Notes: generated by a model not told the origin, from the sequence alone. A DNA stretch of 64,000 nt from JBFWVR01 sp050246635 (GCA_050246635.1 JBFWVR010000002.1:62001-126000), one strand, 5' to 3'; shown: positions 43,875 through 54,141, counted from the first letter of the stretch. Translations and numbers: made by a program.

Positions 43875-45637
43875 CAGGCCGCCGGGAGCGTCGCCTTCTC
43901 GAGCACGTGCGCGCCCATCACGAGGACGTCCATATCGGTGCGGAGGAAGCAGTCGAGCGCCTCCTCCGGCCGCTGCACGATGGGCTCGTTCTCGTTGAAC
44001 GACGTGTTCAACAACACCGGGACGCCGGTGCGATCGGCGAACGCGCGGATGAGCGCCCAGTACCGGGGGTTCTGCTCGCGGCTCACCGTCTGGAGGCGGC
44101 CCGAGCCATCGACGTGCGTGACCGCGGGGATCACGGCGCGGCGATCCTCGCGCACGGGGTAGACCTGGAGCATGAAGGGATCGGGCACCGCTCCGACGAA
44201 GAAGTCATCGAGCGCCTCGACGAGCACCGAGGGCGCGAAGGGCCGGAACCGCTCCCGGAACTTGATCTTCTGGTTGATGACCTCGCGCATGTCGGCGCGG
44301 CGCGGATCCGCGAGGATGCTCCGGTTGCCGAGCGCGCGTGCGCCCCACTCCATGCGCCCCTGGAACCAGCCGAGCACGCAGCCACCGGCCAGGCGCGCCG
44401 CCGCATGCGACACGAGCGCCGCCTCGTCGTCGATCCGGGTCCAGCGCACGCGCCCGTCGGCGACGGCGCCGCTGGCGCTGATCGCCGCCGCCACCGCCTC
44501 ATCGTCGAACGCCGTGCCCCAGTAGCCGTGCGTCATGCGGAAGCCGCGCGGCCGGCCGAGCGTCTCGTGCCAGACGTGCAGGGCCGCCCCCAGCGCGGTG
44601 CCGTTGTCGCCGGCGGCCGGCTGGATGTAGACCTCGCGGAATCGCGTGCGCGCGCGGATCTTCCCGTTGGCCACGCTGTTCATCGCACAGCCGCCGGCGA
44701 GGCAGAGGCGGTCGAGGGGCAGGCGCGCGTGGACCCCGGTGAGCACGTGCGCCACCGCGTCCTCGAAGACCACCTGCAGCGATGCCGCGAGGTCCTCGTG
44801 CCGTGCCGTCACCGGCTCGGACGGATGACGAGGCGGGCCGAGGAGGTCGGCCACGCGCTCGGTGTAGACGATCGGGACGGCCGGCACGCCAGCCTCCCAG
44901 CGCATCGTGACGTTGCCGGTCCAGTGGCTGAAGTACTCGAGCGCGAGCTCGAATCCCCCACCGGCCCTCAGGTGGAGCAGGCGCTGGAGGGGCTCGACGA
45001 ACCGCGGCGTGCCGTACGGCGCCAGCCCCATCACCTTGTACTCATCGCCGTACTGCTCGAACCCGAGAAACTGCGTGATCGCGAGATACAGGAGGCCGAG
45101 CGAGTGCGGGAAGTACGTCCGGTCCAGCACGTCCAGGGACGTGTCGCGGCCCTCCGCAACCGACACGCTGACGAAGTCGCCGAACCCGTCGATGGCACAG
45201 CAGGCCGCGTGGTCGAAGCCACTGGCGTAGAACGCGCTCGCCAGGTGCGCCGGGTGGTGCTCCACGTGGCGCAGCCGGGCCGCCGCGGCGGCCGGCTCCA
45301 GGTCCAGCGCGTCGCCGATGGCTTCGGCGAGGCCCCGATGGCGGGACGTCGTGCCCAGCCGCTGCCGGACGAGACCCAGGCCCGGGCGGTGCCGCAGCGC
45401 GAACAGCGCCTTGCGCAACCCGTGCGCGCGCTTCGCGCGGGCCACGGCGAACACGTCCACGTCGGCGGCGGTTGCCCCCGCCATCCGGAGGCACTCGGCC
45501 ATCGCCCGCCCGGGGAACCCGGCCACGTGTTTGACCCGGGCGAACCGCTCCTCCTCGAGCGCGGCGACGAGGCGCCCATCGTCCAGCAGCGCGGCGGCGA
45601 CGTCGCCGTGGTAGGCGTTGAAACCGAGAATCAGCAT
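43874..45637 (-). CDS. NodU-family carbamoyltransferase
   Basis: 587 residues. It begins LILGFNAYHGDVAAALLDDG, the ASKHA-type N-terminal domain of NodU/TobZ proteins with His in HHPAHLASAFYASGF near residue 118, and ends with a YrdC-like carbamoyl-transfer domain (NRSILADPRRADMREVINQKIKFRERFRPFAPSV; NTSFNENEPIVQRPEEAL). It uses carbamoyl phosphate and ATP to carbamoylate a hydroxyl, here probably on a sugar of the polysaccharide. The ATG at 45637 lies within the stop region of the upstream GT gene. Confidence 0.92.
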   Translation of the reverse strand: MLILGFNAYHGDVAAALLDDGRLVAALEEERFARVKHVAGFPGRAMAECLRMAGATAADVDVFAVARAKRAHGLRKALFALRHRPGLGLVRQRLGTTSRHRGLAEAIGDALDLEPAAAAARLRHVEHHPAHLASAFYASGFDHAACCAIDGFGDFVSVSVAEGRDTSLDVLDRTYFPHSLGLLYLAITQFLGFEQYGDEYKVMGLAPYGTPRFVEPLQRLLHLRAGGGFELALEYFSHWTGNVTMRWEAGVPAVPIVYTERVADLLGPPRHPSEPVTARHEDLAASLQVVFEDAVAHVLTGVHARLPLDRLCLAGGCAMNSVANGKIRARTRFREVYIQPAAGDNGTALGAALHVWHETLGRPRGFRMTHGYWGTAFDDEAVAAAISASGAVADGRVRWTRIDDEAALVSHAAARLAGGCVLGWFQGRMEWGARALGNRSILADPRRADMREVINQKIKFRERFRPFAPSVLVEALDDFFVGAVPDPFMLQVYPVREDRRAVIPAVTHVDGSGRLQTVSREQNPRYWALIRAFADRTGVPVLLNTSFNENEPIVQRPEEALDCFLRTDMDVLVMGAHVLEKATLPAA

Positions 45638-46713
45638 GGCGACGCGTCCACCGAGAGCGCACGACGCACGCAGTCCTCGAAGCCGCGCACCGTGAAGTGG
45701 GAGGCGACCCGCGCCGCGCCGGCGTCGCCCATCTCCCGGCACCTGTCGGGATCGGCGAGCAGGCCGGCCAGGGCCCCGGCCAGATCCTCTCGCCCGCCAT
45801 CACGCACGATACAGCCGGTCACGCCGTCGACGACGATCTCCTCCGGCGCGCCAGACCCGGCGACGCAGGGCAGGCCATGGCGCATGGCTTCCAGGTAGAC
45901 CAGCCCGAAGCCCTCCCCCGTGCTCGGCATCGCGAAGACGCGAGCCGACCGGTACTCATCATCGCGTTCCGCGTCGGTGAGGAGGCCGGTGAATCGCACC
46001 GACTCCCCGAGCCCCTCGGCGCGCGCGCGCGCCTCGAGCCGGCCGCGGTCGTCGCCGTCACCGATGACGACGAGACGGGCCCCGGGCACGCGGCGCCGGA
46101 CCTCCGGCCAGACGTCGAGCAGCAGGTCGTGCCCCTTGTAGCGTTCCTCCGCCCACATCCGCCCGACGATGACCACGATGGGCTCGCGCTCGACGAAGGG
46201 CGAGCGCAGTGCCGGGGGGGCAGGGTCCGCGATCGCGGGTGGGCACACCGCCACGGCGCGTGCCGACAGCTCGGGGTGTGCGGCGGCGAACCTCCGCGCT
46301 GTCCACGACGAGTTGGCCAGCAGGATCGGGGTCGCCTTCAGCAAGCGCAGGCGCCACCACGGCTGGCGCCGCCACGCCTCGACGCCGTGCAGGTACACCG
46401 CCACGCGCCGTCCGGCGGCGAGGGCCGGCATCGCCACGGGCAGCAGGTGCAGGTGGGCCACCACGATGGCCGGACGCTCCGCCAGGATCTCCCCGGTGCC
46501 GCTCGCGAGGAGCCGCAGCGGCGATCCCCCGGCGTCGACCACGTGCAGCCCCGGCCGGGGCGCCGGCGCGGTGCGGCCCGGGGAGCGCAGGGTCCAGACC
46601 TCCAGCGGCGCGTGGTCCGCGGCCATCGCGCCCGCGAGCAGCCCGGCGACGCGGGAGACGCCGTCGGCATGTCCGATGCCCGGCGTGATGAGGAGCGGGG
46701 CGCGGCGGGTCAC
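45631..46713 (-). CDS. GT4 glycosyltransferase
   Basis: 360 residues with a GT-B fold. The donor half shows VIVVIGRMWAEERYKGHDLLLDVWPEV near residue 180 and the ExxE-type motif in MPSTGEGFGLVYLEAMRHGLPCVAGSG near residue 270. GTG start overlapping the stop of the next upstream GT gene by 4 bp. Donor sugar unknown. Confidence 0.9.
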   Translation of the reverse strand: MTRRAPLLITPGIGHADGVSRVAGLLAGAMAADHAPLEVWTLRSPGRTAPAPRPGLHVVDAGGSPLRLLASGTGEILAERPAIVVAHLHLLPVAMPALAAGRRVAVYLHGVEAWRRQPWWRLRLLKATPILLANSSWTARRFAAAHPELSARAVAVCPPAIADPAPPALRSPFVEREPIVVIVGRMWAEERYKGHDLLLDVWPEVRRRVPGARLVVIGDGDDRGRLEARARAEGLGESVRFTGLLTDAERDDEYRSARVFAMPSTGEGFGLVYLEAMRHGLPCVAGSGAPEEIVVDGVTGCIVRDGGREDLAGALAGLLADPDRCREMGDAGAARVASHFTVRGFEDCVRRALSVDASPC

Positions 46714-47861
46714 GCGGGACGCGAGGCTCCAGGGGTACGAGCGTAGAACGCAGCCATGCGGGCGGCGACGCGGGTCCAGTCGAAGTCCCGCCGCATCCAG
46801 GCCTGCCCCCGCTGGCCCGCCGCGCAGGCCTGCTCCGGGTCGGCGAGCAGCCGGTCGAGTGCGTCGGCGATGGCGTCAGGCCGCTGGTCCACGAACGCGC
46901 CGGCGCCTTCGTCCTCCACACCCGGCCACGGGCACGTCCGGGTGACGACGACCGGCACGCCGGCGGCCATCGCCTCGGCGGCGCTCATGCCGAAGCTCTC
47001 GGAGTCGGAGCACATCACGAGCGCACGCGCATGTGCCAGCACGGCGCGCCGCCTGGTCTCGTCGATCAGCCCGAGCCAGTCCACGCCCGCCGCCGCGGTG
47101 GCGCCAGCCGCCTCGAACGGCGCGCGCAGGCCGGTCTCGTCCGGCCCGGCGATGACGAGTCGCGCCTCCGGCCAGCGCCGGCGCAGCAGGCGGTGCGCGG
47201 CAATCGCGAGGTCCACGCGCTTGATCGGGTGCAGCCGGCCGAGGAGCACGACGTAAGGCGTACCGGGGCCGGGGCCGATTCCCGGCCACGGCGGCGAGAA
47301 GCCCGTGTCGGGCACGTCCACGCCGTTCGGGATCATCTCGATGTGCGCGGCCGGTGCGTACCGCTGCAGCGCCTGCGCCTCGTCTGCCGACGTCGCGTGA
47401 AGGCCAGCGGCACCCGAGACGACGCGCCGGTCGTTGAGCAGCCACGAGCACTGCTTGCGAAACCGATCGTGCGCCAGCGCCGCAGGCTGCAGCATGCCAC
47501 GGGGCGAGAGCACGTACCGGACGCCACGCGCGCGGGCCGCCCTGGCCGCCGCCCAGACCGTCGCGTTCCAGAGGCCATGGACGTGCACCACGTCCGCCCG
47601 CGCGGCCGCCTCCGCGAGGGCCCTGCCGAGGCCGTGACCGCCGAGGAACGCCGCGCGCGGAAAATACCGCACGGTCAGGCCGTCGCAGTCGCGGCCCTCC
47701 GGCGCCGCGGGGAGGCTCGCGCGGCCGTCGGCAGTCGTGGTGAAGATCTGCTGCGAGACCCCTTGCGCCGCCAGGGCGTGGCAGAGGCGCAGCAGGCTTC
47801 GCACCGGGCCGCCGTAGGCGAAGGCCGGGGCGAAGTAGGCGACGGCGTGCAGGACCGTCAT
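46710..47861 (-). CDS. GT4 glycosyltransferase
   Basis: 383 residues. The N-terminus TVLHAVAYFAPAFAYGGPVRSLLRLCHALAAQG is the acceptor half; RGVRYVLSPRGMLQPAAL and VVLLGRLHPIKRVDLAIAA with CSDSESFGMSAAEAMAAGVPVVVTRTCPW belong to the donor half. The start ATG at 47861 overlaps the stop of the polymerase gene (ATGA); the much longer in-frame extension upstream is a shadow of that gene. Confidence 0.9.
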   Translation of the reverse strand: MTVLHAVAYFAPAFAYGGPVRSLLRLCHALAAQGVSQQIFTTTADGRASLPAAPEGRDCDGLTVRYFPRAAFLGGHGLGRALAEAAARADVVHVHGLWNATVWAAARAARARGVRYVLSPRGMLQPAALAHDRFRKQCSWLLNDRRVVSGAAGLHATSADEAQALQRYAPAAHIEMIPNGVDVPDTGFSPPWPGIGPGPGTPYVVLLGRLHPIKRVDLAIAAHRLLRRRWPEARLVIAGPDETGLRAPFEAAGATAAAGVDWLGLIDETRRRAVLAHARALVMCSDSESFGMSAAEAMAAGVPVVVTRTCPWPGVEDEGAGAFVDQRPDAIADALDRLLADPEQACAAGQRGQAWMRRDFDWTRVAARMAAFYARTPGASRPA

Positions 47862-49321
47862 CGAGACGACGTGGACGGCGGTCCCTGGGGCGTCGGCGCG
47901 AGCGGCGGCATCACGTACGTCTCCCGTTCCTGGCGCTCGATCGCGCGCCGGTTCCACAGGACCCGGTCGACGAGCAGGCCCACGCCGCCGAGGTACAAGA
48001 GCAACGTCCCGCCGTAGCCCAGCATGTTGTGCCAGGACCGCTCGAACGGATAGAGCGCCAGCCAGAAGACCACGACGATCACCGGGACCGCGATCTCCTC
48101 GAAATGGAACCACCGGACGAGCGCGTTGAACGCGATGCCCATCAACACGCCGAAGACGAAGATCGGGAGGAACATCAGGGGCACGCCGAAGTCCACGTAG
48201 GACTCCGCCGCGTACCCGAACGCGATGGAGGTCCCTTCGTCGCGCCCGGCAACCCAGACGCCCGAGTACGTACGGACCTTGTCGCTGTCGGAAGGGATCA
48301 CCGGCTTGTCGGGGAACAACACGCGCGGCAGCAGCACGTGCTGTATCGCCGCGGACAACAGCGCGCCGTCCGTGTGCGGCAGCGTGTTCGGCACGCGCTG
48401 GACCGCGAGCGCCGGGTAGTAGATCGCCCAGACCCGATCCACGAGCCCGTCCAGGTCGTAGTAGAAGGTCGAATCGTCCTGCGCGTACCAGCCGCGGGCC
48501 AGCTCGCTGAGCCGGCTCAGGCGCACCTCCCGCGAGATGTCGTAGATCTCGCCCGCCTGGAACTCCGAACGGTACACGTCGCGGATGCCGATCCAGAGGA
48601 CGCTGGTCGTCATCGCCATCAGGCCGATGGCGCCCAGCGCGAACCAGTGCTGCACGCGCCGCCGGTCGATCGACTCGAGCAGCACGGCCGCGGCGAGGTA
48701 GAGGGGCTCGCGGAATCCCGCGAAGTAACCGGTCAGGCCGAGCACCACCTCGAGCCCGAGGAGGCCCATCAGGGGCACCCATCGGATCTCCGGGCGGGCG
48801 CAGCGCCGCATCATCAGGTAGAGCGCGCCGAGACGGATCAGGCTGAGCGCGAGGATGCCCTGGGTCAGCCCCGGATATTCCCAGGCCACGCGGTTCAGCG
48901 GGCCCTCGAGGGCGGTGAGCACCCCGTACGTGCCCGCCAGCAACAGCCACGACGCACCGAGGTCCGCGTGCGCGGTCCGCTCGTAGTCTGCCGCATAGAG
49001 CCGCCGGCCCGCGGCGAGGCCGAGCGTGAGCGCCACCACGCAGCCGAGGCCAATCCACACCATCGGGACGTAATCGCTGAGGACCGTCGTCTCCATGGTG
49101 CGGCCCGTGAGCCACGTGTAATAGACGCCGATGGTGACCTGCGTCCACTGGAACGTCAGTGCCAGGGCCAGCACCGGCGGCAGGCCGGGCGTCTGGAGCG
49201 TCGCCCACACGAACGCGAGCACGACAATGGCGACCCCCGCCTGGAGGTTGCCCATCAGCAGGCCCACGGCGATGCCGGCCCCCGCGCCGACCGTGAGCAG
49301 GCGCCGGCCCGACTCGTTCAC
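47858..49321 (-). CDS. Polysaccharide polymerase-like membrane protein (Wzy-like)
   Basis: 487 residues from the GTG at 49321 (GGGAG 7 nt upstream), with about ten to twelve membrane helices and a large periplasmic loop near residues 250-350 (SEFQAGEIYDISREVRLSRLSELARGW, DGLVDRVWAIYYPALAVQRVPNTLPHTDG). This layout and its place among GT genes suggest a repeat-unit polymerase; the family is poorly conserved, so this is an inference. It differs from the Wzy_C protein at 24606-26039, so the region may hold a polymerase and a ligase. Confidence 0.75.
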   Translation of the reverse strand: MNESGRRLLTVGAGAGIAVGLLMGNLQAGVAIVVLAFVWATLQTPGLPPVLALALTFQWTQVTIGVYYTWLTGRTMETTVLSDYVPMVWIGLGCVVALTLGLAAGRRLYAADYERTAHADLGASWLLLAGTYGVLTALEGPLNRVAWEYPGLTQGILALSLIRLGALYLMMRRCARPEIRWVPLMGLLGLEVVLGLTGYFAGFREPLYLAAAVLLESIDRRRVQHWFALGAIGLMAMTTSVLWIGIRDVYRSEFQAGEIYDISREVRLSRLSELARGWYAQDDSTFYYDLDGLVDRVWAIYYPALAVQRVPNTLPHTDGALLSAAIQHVLLPRVLFPDKPVIPSDSDKVRTYSGVWVAGRDEGTSIAFGYAAESYVDFGVPLMFLPIFVFGVLMGIAFNALVRWFHFEEIAVPVIVVVFWLALYPFERSWHNMLGYGGTLLLYLGGVGLLVDRVLWNRRAIERQERETYVMPPLAPTPQGPPSTSSR

Positions 49322-49355
49322 GGGCGCGCTCCCGGCACGAAAGAGCGGTTGACCG

Positions 49356-51779
49356 TCATGACAAGGCGTCCTCGTGGCGATTGTCCTGCGAAAGCGGCCC
49401 CGAGCCAAGCCCCGGCCCGGGCCCGGCGAGCAGGCCTGCCCAGGCCGCATCGAAACGCGCCGCCGAGAAGCGCTCGACGGACCGGAACGCCGCCTCCCCG
49501 GCCGCGGCCCGCAACCCCGGGTCCGTCAGGTAGCGCCCCAGCGCGGCCGCGAGTTCGTCCGGCGTCCCCGTCGGACAGACGATGCCGTCCACCCCATCCT
49601 CCACGAGGTCGGGGAGGTGCCCGCTGGAGGAGACGACCGACGGCAGGCCCGCGAGCTTCGCCTCCAGCACCACCAGGCCAAAGGCCTCGCGCATCTCGGG
49701 CTTCGACGGGCAGCAGTGGACCGCCCCGCCGGCGAGCCACGGCATCACGTCCGGCTGCCAGCCCGCGAAACGCACGCGGTCCGCCAGGTCCGGCGCCTGG
49801 GCCCTCGACTGCACGCGCTGCCAGTACGCCTGGACCTCCTCGGGCGCCCAGCCCTCGAGACGGCCGATGATGTCGAGCGTGACGGGCAGGCCGCGCGCCG
49901 CCAGTTGCCCGACGGCCTCGAGCAGCTCGACCACGCCCTTCTCCGGCACGACCTGCCCGACATACACGACACGCCAGGGATCACGGTCGCCACCTGCGGG
50001 CGGGCGTCGCCCTTCCGGCAGGCGGTTCGGGATGATGGCGACCTGGGCGTCCGGAATCCCGATGCGGCGCAGCTCCCGGGCGCTGAACGCCGAGTTGGCG
50101 ACGAAGCGCGTCACCAGCCGCCGCAGGACCGCCGTCCAGAGCCAGCGGTAGAACGCACCGGTTTCCGGCGCCGTGCCAAGGCGCTGGATGACTGCGCACC
50201 GCCGCGCCAGCAGGATCAGCGCCGGTGCATGGCGCAGGGTGGAGATGGTCTCCGGCAGGAAGATGGCCGTCGCGCGCCGTGCGCGCACGGTGCGCCACAA
50301 GTCGACGCTCCCACGCGCGACGTCGTAGAGCATCCGCAGGAGGTGCCAGGGCGAACGCGGGACACGGCGGAGGCGCACACGGTGATAGCTCACGCTCCAG
50401 CTGGCGTCGATCGCCTCCGCCAGCTCCGCGATGTCACGGCTGTCCCAGTCGTTGAGCAGCGTGTGCACGTCAGCGCCCGATCGACGGAGCGCGCCGAGGC
50501 TCGCGAACGTCATGCGCTCGAGTCCGCCCTGATGCACGAGCTGGGCGCAGGTGGCCACGACCCGGTGCCGCGTGCTGGCGGGGATCGCGCGGCGGTTGCG
50601 GACGATGAAACGCGCAGCCGTCACGAGGCCGGCCGTGGCGTGCGCGAAGTCGTGGGCCGCGACCGTGGCCCGGCAGGCATCGGCGACGGCGACACCCGAG
50701 GCACGCACGTCGCGGATCCTGGTCAGGGCGGACGCCAGCGACGCCGGATCCCCGAACGTGAACACCTCTCCGGTCTCGCCCGGGTGGATCAGGTCGGGCG
50801 CGCACCCGACGCGATCGCTGACCACCGCCGGCAGGCCGGTGGCGAGCGCCTCGTTGACGACGAGTCCCCAGGTCTCCGTCCAGTCGCTCGCCAGGACGAG
50901 GACATCGGCAGCGGCATAGGCACGCGCCATCTCCGACTGGTTCAGGAAGCCCGCGAAGCCGGTGGGGACGCCCAGCCGCGCGACTTCCTCGCGCAGCGCC
51001 GCCTCGAGCGGCCCGCTTCCGGCAACGAGCAGCCGTGCCCCGGGCACGAGGGCCACGCCGCGCGCGACGTCGAGCGGGCGCTTCTTTGCGACGAGCTTCC
51101 CGGCCAGCAGCACGACGAAGCCGTCGCCGAGGCCGAAATGCGCGCGCGCATCGCCCCGCCCCTCCTCCGTCTGCCACGGCGCCGCGGCCGCCGCGAAGGC
51201 GGCGTTGTCCACGGCGTGCGGCGAGGAGACGAGGCCGGGGTCGGGGCATCCCGAGGCGCGCAGGTACGTCCGCGCCCTCGATCCCACCACGAGCCAGGCG
51301 TCGAACTGGCGCAGGCGGGCACGCGACCGGAGCCGCGACGGGAGCCGGCGCCACCCGCCGGCGCCGCTGTCGAGATGCGAGTCTCCACGGTAGATGACTG
51401 GCACGCCCGCCCGTCGCAGGGCGTGCAGGGCATGCACCTGCGTCACCGAGTGCCAGCCCGTGACGAGCGCCGCGTCCGGCGACGTGGCGAGCACGGCATC
51501 GCCAATCTCCGGGACGTCGAGCCCCCGATACTCCTCCGACGAGACCGACACGCCAGGTCGCGAGGACCGGACCACGATGGAGTCGTATCCCTCGCGCAGG
51601 GGCACGTCCCACGAGAACGCGTGGTCGAAGCCGGTGCCCTGCTGCTCCGGGGTCGGCTCCGTCGCATACACCACGGTCAGCGCCAGGTCGGGGCACGTGG
51701 CGGCGATGTGTCGCGCCCAGGGGGAGAAGTACTGCACCGGATGGGTCAGCACGACCGTCAGGCGCAAGGGCGCGCTCAC
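49356..51779 (-). CDS. Double-headed GT4-GT4 glycosyltransferase fusion
   Basis: 807 residues, twice the usual length. Residues 1-395 form one complete GT-B enzyme (start LRLTVVLTHPVQYFSPWARHI; LLAGKLVAKKRPLDVARG; DWTETWGLVVNEALATGLPAVVSD). Residues 400-800 form a second (RHRVVATCAQLVHQGGLERMTFASLGALRR; VVYVGQVVPEKGVVELLEAVGQL; EMREAFGLVVLEAKLAGLPSVVSSSGH). No stop or frame change separates them, so it is a natural fusion that could add two sugars in sequence. GTG start overlapping the next upstream gene. Confidence 0.88.
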   Translation of the reverse strand: MSAPLRLTVVLTHPVQYFSPWARHIAATCPDLALTVVYATEPTPEQQGTGFDHAFSWDVPLREGYDSIVVRSSRPGVSVSSEEYRGLDVPEIGDAVLATSPDAALVTGWHSVTQVHALHALRRAGVPVIYRGDSHLDSGAGGWRRLPSRLRSRARLRQFDAWLVVGSRARTYLRASGCPDPGLVSSPHAVDNAAFAAAAAPWQTEEGRGDARAHFGLGDGFVVLLAGKLVAKKRPLDVARGVALVPGARLLVAGSGPLEAALREEVARLGVPTGFAGFLNQSEMARAYAAADVLVLASDWTETWGLVVNEALATGLPAVVSDRVGCAPDLIHPGETGEVFTFGDPASLASALTRIRDVRASGVAVADACRATVAAHDFAHATAGLVTAARFIVRNRRAIPASTRHRVVATCAQLVHQGGLERMTFASLGALRRSGADVHTLLNDWDSRDIAELAEAIDASWSVSYHRVRLRRVPRSPWHLLRMLYDVARGSVDLWRTVRARRATAIFLPETISTLRHAPALILLARRCAVIQRLGTAPETGAFYRWLWTAVLRRLVTRFVANSAFSARELRRIGIPDAQVAIIPNRLPEGRRPPAGGDRDPWRVVYVGQVVPEKGVVELLEAVGQLAARGLPVTLDIIGRLEGWAPEEVQAYWQRVQSRAQAPDLADRVRFAGWQPDVMPWLAGGAVHCCPSKPEMREAFGLVVLEAKLAGLPSVVSSSGHLPDLVEDGVDGIVCPTGTPDELAAALGRYLTDPGLRAAAGEAAFRSVERFSAARFDAAWAGLLAGPGPGLGSGPLSQDNRHEDALS

Positions 51780-53098
51780 CGGCAGCCCTCCCCCGCCATC
51801 ACCCGGTCGAAGAGCCCGCCGAGCCGCGCCGCGAGGCGGGGCGCCGAATACGGCTCGATTGCTGGTTCGATGGCCGGCCGCAAGGCACGCGGCGCCCCCA
51901 GGATGGCCTCGAGGTGCGCGGCCAGCGCGGTCACCGTCTCCGGCGTCGGCCCCGGTGCGAACGTGACGATCCGCACGAGGCGCGACGGCGCGAGGGCCGC
52001 GAGCAGGCTCACCACGTCGCTCGCCTCGTGGAACGCGCCGAGCACGTGGTTGCCGCTCGCGGCGGCCGCGAATGCACGGCTGGGCGTGTAGTGGGGCTCG
52101 TGGCTCCCGAAGAGCAGCACGGCGTGGGCATCGCGCGCCAGGGCCAGCGCCTGGAAGAACGGCACCCGCGCCGGGTGCTCATGGACGACCGACGCGATTC
52201 CCGCCTCTTCGGCCAGCGGCCGCACGCGCGCGGGGGCGTCCGCGCGAGCCTCGTTGCTCGTCCCGACGCACCACACGCGCACGCGCTCGGCCAGCGACGG
52301 CTGCCGATCCACGACCTGGCGGAGCGCGCGCAGGAACCCACGCATGGTGTCGAGCCCCCCGGGCAGCAGCGTCCCCACCCAGCAGAGGTGCAGGCGGCCG
52401 TCGGCAGGATCGAAGAAGCCGTTCGCGAGTCCGCGCGCGTCCAGCCGCTGCCAGTCAGAGGGGTCCCAGCCGATCGGCAGCACCTCTCTCGGGCGATCGG
52501 CCACCCGTGGCACGCGCGCCGCCAGCTCGTCGATCGTGCCGCGCGAGACGGCGGTGACTGCCGCGGCACGCGCCACGACCCGTGGTTCCAGCTGCAAGGC
52601 CAGGGCGCGGCTCGCCCGGCTGCGCACGTCCGGCGTGCCACCCGGTCCAAGCGTGGCCCCCCACGCACCCACCCACGGATCCTGCAGGTCCAGCACGAAG
52701 CGGGCGCCGAACCGCGACGCGAGCGACGGGCCGAGCAGCGCGGGATAGGTCGGGTAGATGGTGATGAAGACGATGGCGGCCGGGTCGGCCGTCATGGCGT
52801 CGACCGCCGCGCGCCGCAGGGCACGCCAGGCACGAAGCCCCAGATCGCCGAACCCGAGGCGCCGCGCCGCGGTGCGCGACCAGGCCCGGCAGCGACGCAC
52901 GTCGAGGTCGTCCGGGACGGCGGCGCCGAGCTCCGGATCCAGCGTCTCACCCGTGTCTTCGGCGGCGACGGCGATGACCGTCGGCTGCCAGCCGGCCGCT
53001 GGCAGGTGCGGGGCGAGGAGGCGCGCACGGTGTGCCGCCGCCGACGCGTCCGGCGGGAAGTGCGGCGAGATGATGAGCACACGCCGTGCCCCGCTCAT
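51776..53098 (-). CDS. GT4-like glycosyltransferase
   Basis: 440 residues of GT-B type: RRVLIISPHFPPDASAAAHRARLLAPHL at the start and a donor half with LHLCWVGTLLPGGLDTMRGFLRALRQV. The usual ExxE region is weak (YTPSRAFAAAASGNHVLGAFHE), as in the branch that uses dTDP- or UDP-amino sugars. Overlaps both neighbours by 4 bp. Confidence 0.82.
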   Translation of the reverse strand: MSGARRVLIISPHFPPDASAAAHRARLLAPHLPAAGWQPTVIAVAAEDTGETLDPELGAAVPDDLDVRRCRAWSRTAARRLGFGDLGLRAWRALRRAAVDAMTADPAAIVFITIYPTYPALLGPSLASRFGARFVLDLQDPWVGAWGATLGPGGTPDVRSRASRALALQLEPRVVARAAAVTAVSRGTIDELAARVPRVADRPREVLPIGWDPSDWQRLDARGLANGFFDPADGRLHLCWVGTLLPGGLDTMRGFLRALRQVVDRQPSLAERVRVWCVGTSNEARADAPARVRPLAEEAGIASVVHEHPARVPFFQALALARDAHAVLLFGSHEPHYTPSRAFAAAASGNHVLGAFHEASDVVSLLAALAPSRLVRIVTFAPGPTPETVTALAAHLEAILGAPRALRPAIEPAIEPYSAPRLAARLGGLFDRVMAGEGCR

Positions 53099-54141
53099 CG
53101 CGACGCCAGCTCCCGATAGATCGCCTCGTAGGCATCCATGATCGCATCGTCGCTGAAGCGGCGGATGCCCTCGGCGCGGCAGGCGGCACGATCGAGCTCG
53201 GGGAGCCGCCCGACCGCCCTTGCCATGTCATCGGCGGTGTCGCAGATGAAGCCGGTCCGCCCGTGATCGATGCCCTCCGGGATGCCTCCACGCCGGAACC
53301 CGATGACGGGCGTGCCGCACAGCAGGGCTTCCGGCAGGACGACCGGGAACGGCTCCTCCCATTCGACGGGCAGGAGCAGCGCCGCGGATGTGCCGAGCAG
53401 GTCGACCTTCTGGCGGTCGTCCACGGGCCCGATGTAGCGCACGCGCGTCCCGTCGAGCCGGGGCCGCACCTCCTGCTCGAAGTACGCACGCTCGTGCGGC
53501 AGGTCGGAGATGGTGCCGGCGATCACGAGGGGGCGCTCCAGCCGCTCGGCGACGTCGATGGCCGTGTGCGCGCCCTTGCAGCGATCGAGGCGCCCGAGAA
53601 ATGCCAGCGGCGCGGTGGCGGCATCGGCCGCGCCCGAGAACGGGTACCGCTCGGGCTTCGCGCAGTTGTAGACCACCCGCCAGTCGCCGCCGCCCGGACG
53701 ACCGGTGTCCCTGATGGCGGCGCTGACGGCCGTGTAGCAGAGCCGGCGCGCGCCGAGACGCGCTGCGAGCCGCATGTTGCCGGGCGTGACCGGTCGCATG
53801 TAGGTCTGCACCTTCGGGATGTCGGTGGCGAGCGCCGCCAGCAGGTACGCCAGGCGACCGAAGTTGTGCACCACGTCGAACCGGCGCCGGGCCCCCGCGA
53901 GGAACCGCGCGGACACGACCGCGGTGTTCCGGGCGTTGCTCCACCGCGACCACTCGCCTTCCCGCCCGAAGGCCTGGAGGCGCGCCTGGGTCGCGGACCC
54001 GGGCGCCGCCCACAGCGTCACGTCGTGGCCGCGGGCCAGGTAACCATCCGCGAGATCGGCCACCACCCGCTCGATGCCTCCGTAGTGCCGCGGCGGGACC
54101 GGGATCAGCGGGTCCATCATCAGGAGGATGCGCAGGCTCAC
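53095..54141 (-). CDS. GT4 glycosyltransferase
   Basis: 348 residues from the GTG at 54141, which overlaps the stop of the upstream gene. The N-terminus LRILLMMDPLIPVPPRHYGGIERVVADLADGYLARGHDVTLWA is typical of GT4 enzymes with a PPxxYGGxE motif. The donor half has LAFLGRLDRCKGAHTAIDVAERL and VEWEEPFPVVLPEALLCGTPVIGFRRGGIPE. Donor unknown. Confidence 0.9.
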   Translation of the reverse strand: MSLRILLMMDPLIPVPPRHYGGIERVVADLADGYLARGHDVTLWAAPGSATQARLQAFGREGEWSRWSNARNTAVVSARFLAGARRRFDVVHNFGRLAYLLAALATDIPKVQTYMRPVTPGNMRLAARLGARRLCYTAVSAAIRDTGRPGGGDWRVVYNCAKPERYPFSGAADAATAPLAFLGRLDRCKGAHTAIDVAERLERPLVIAGTISDLPHERAYFEQEVRPRLDGTRVRYIGPVDDRQKVDLLGTSAALLLPVEWEEPFPVVLPEALLCGTPVIGFRRGGIPEGIDHGRTGFICDTADDMARAVGRLPELDRAACRAEGIRRFSDDAIMDAYEAIYRELASR

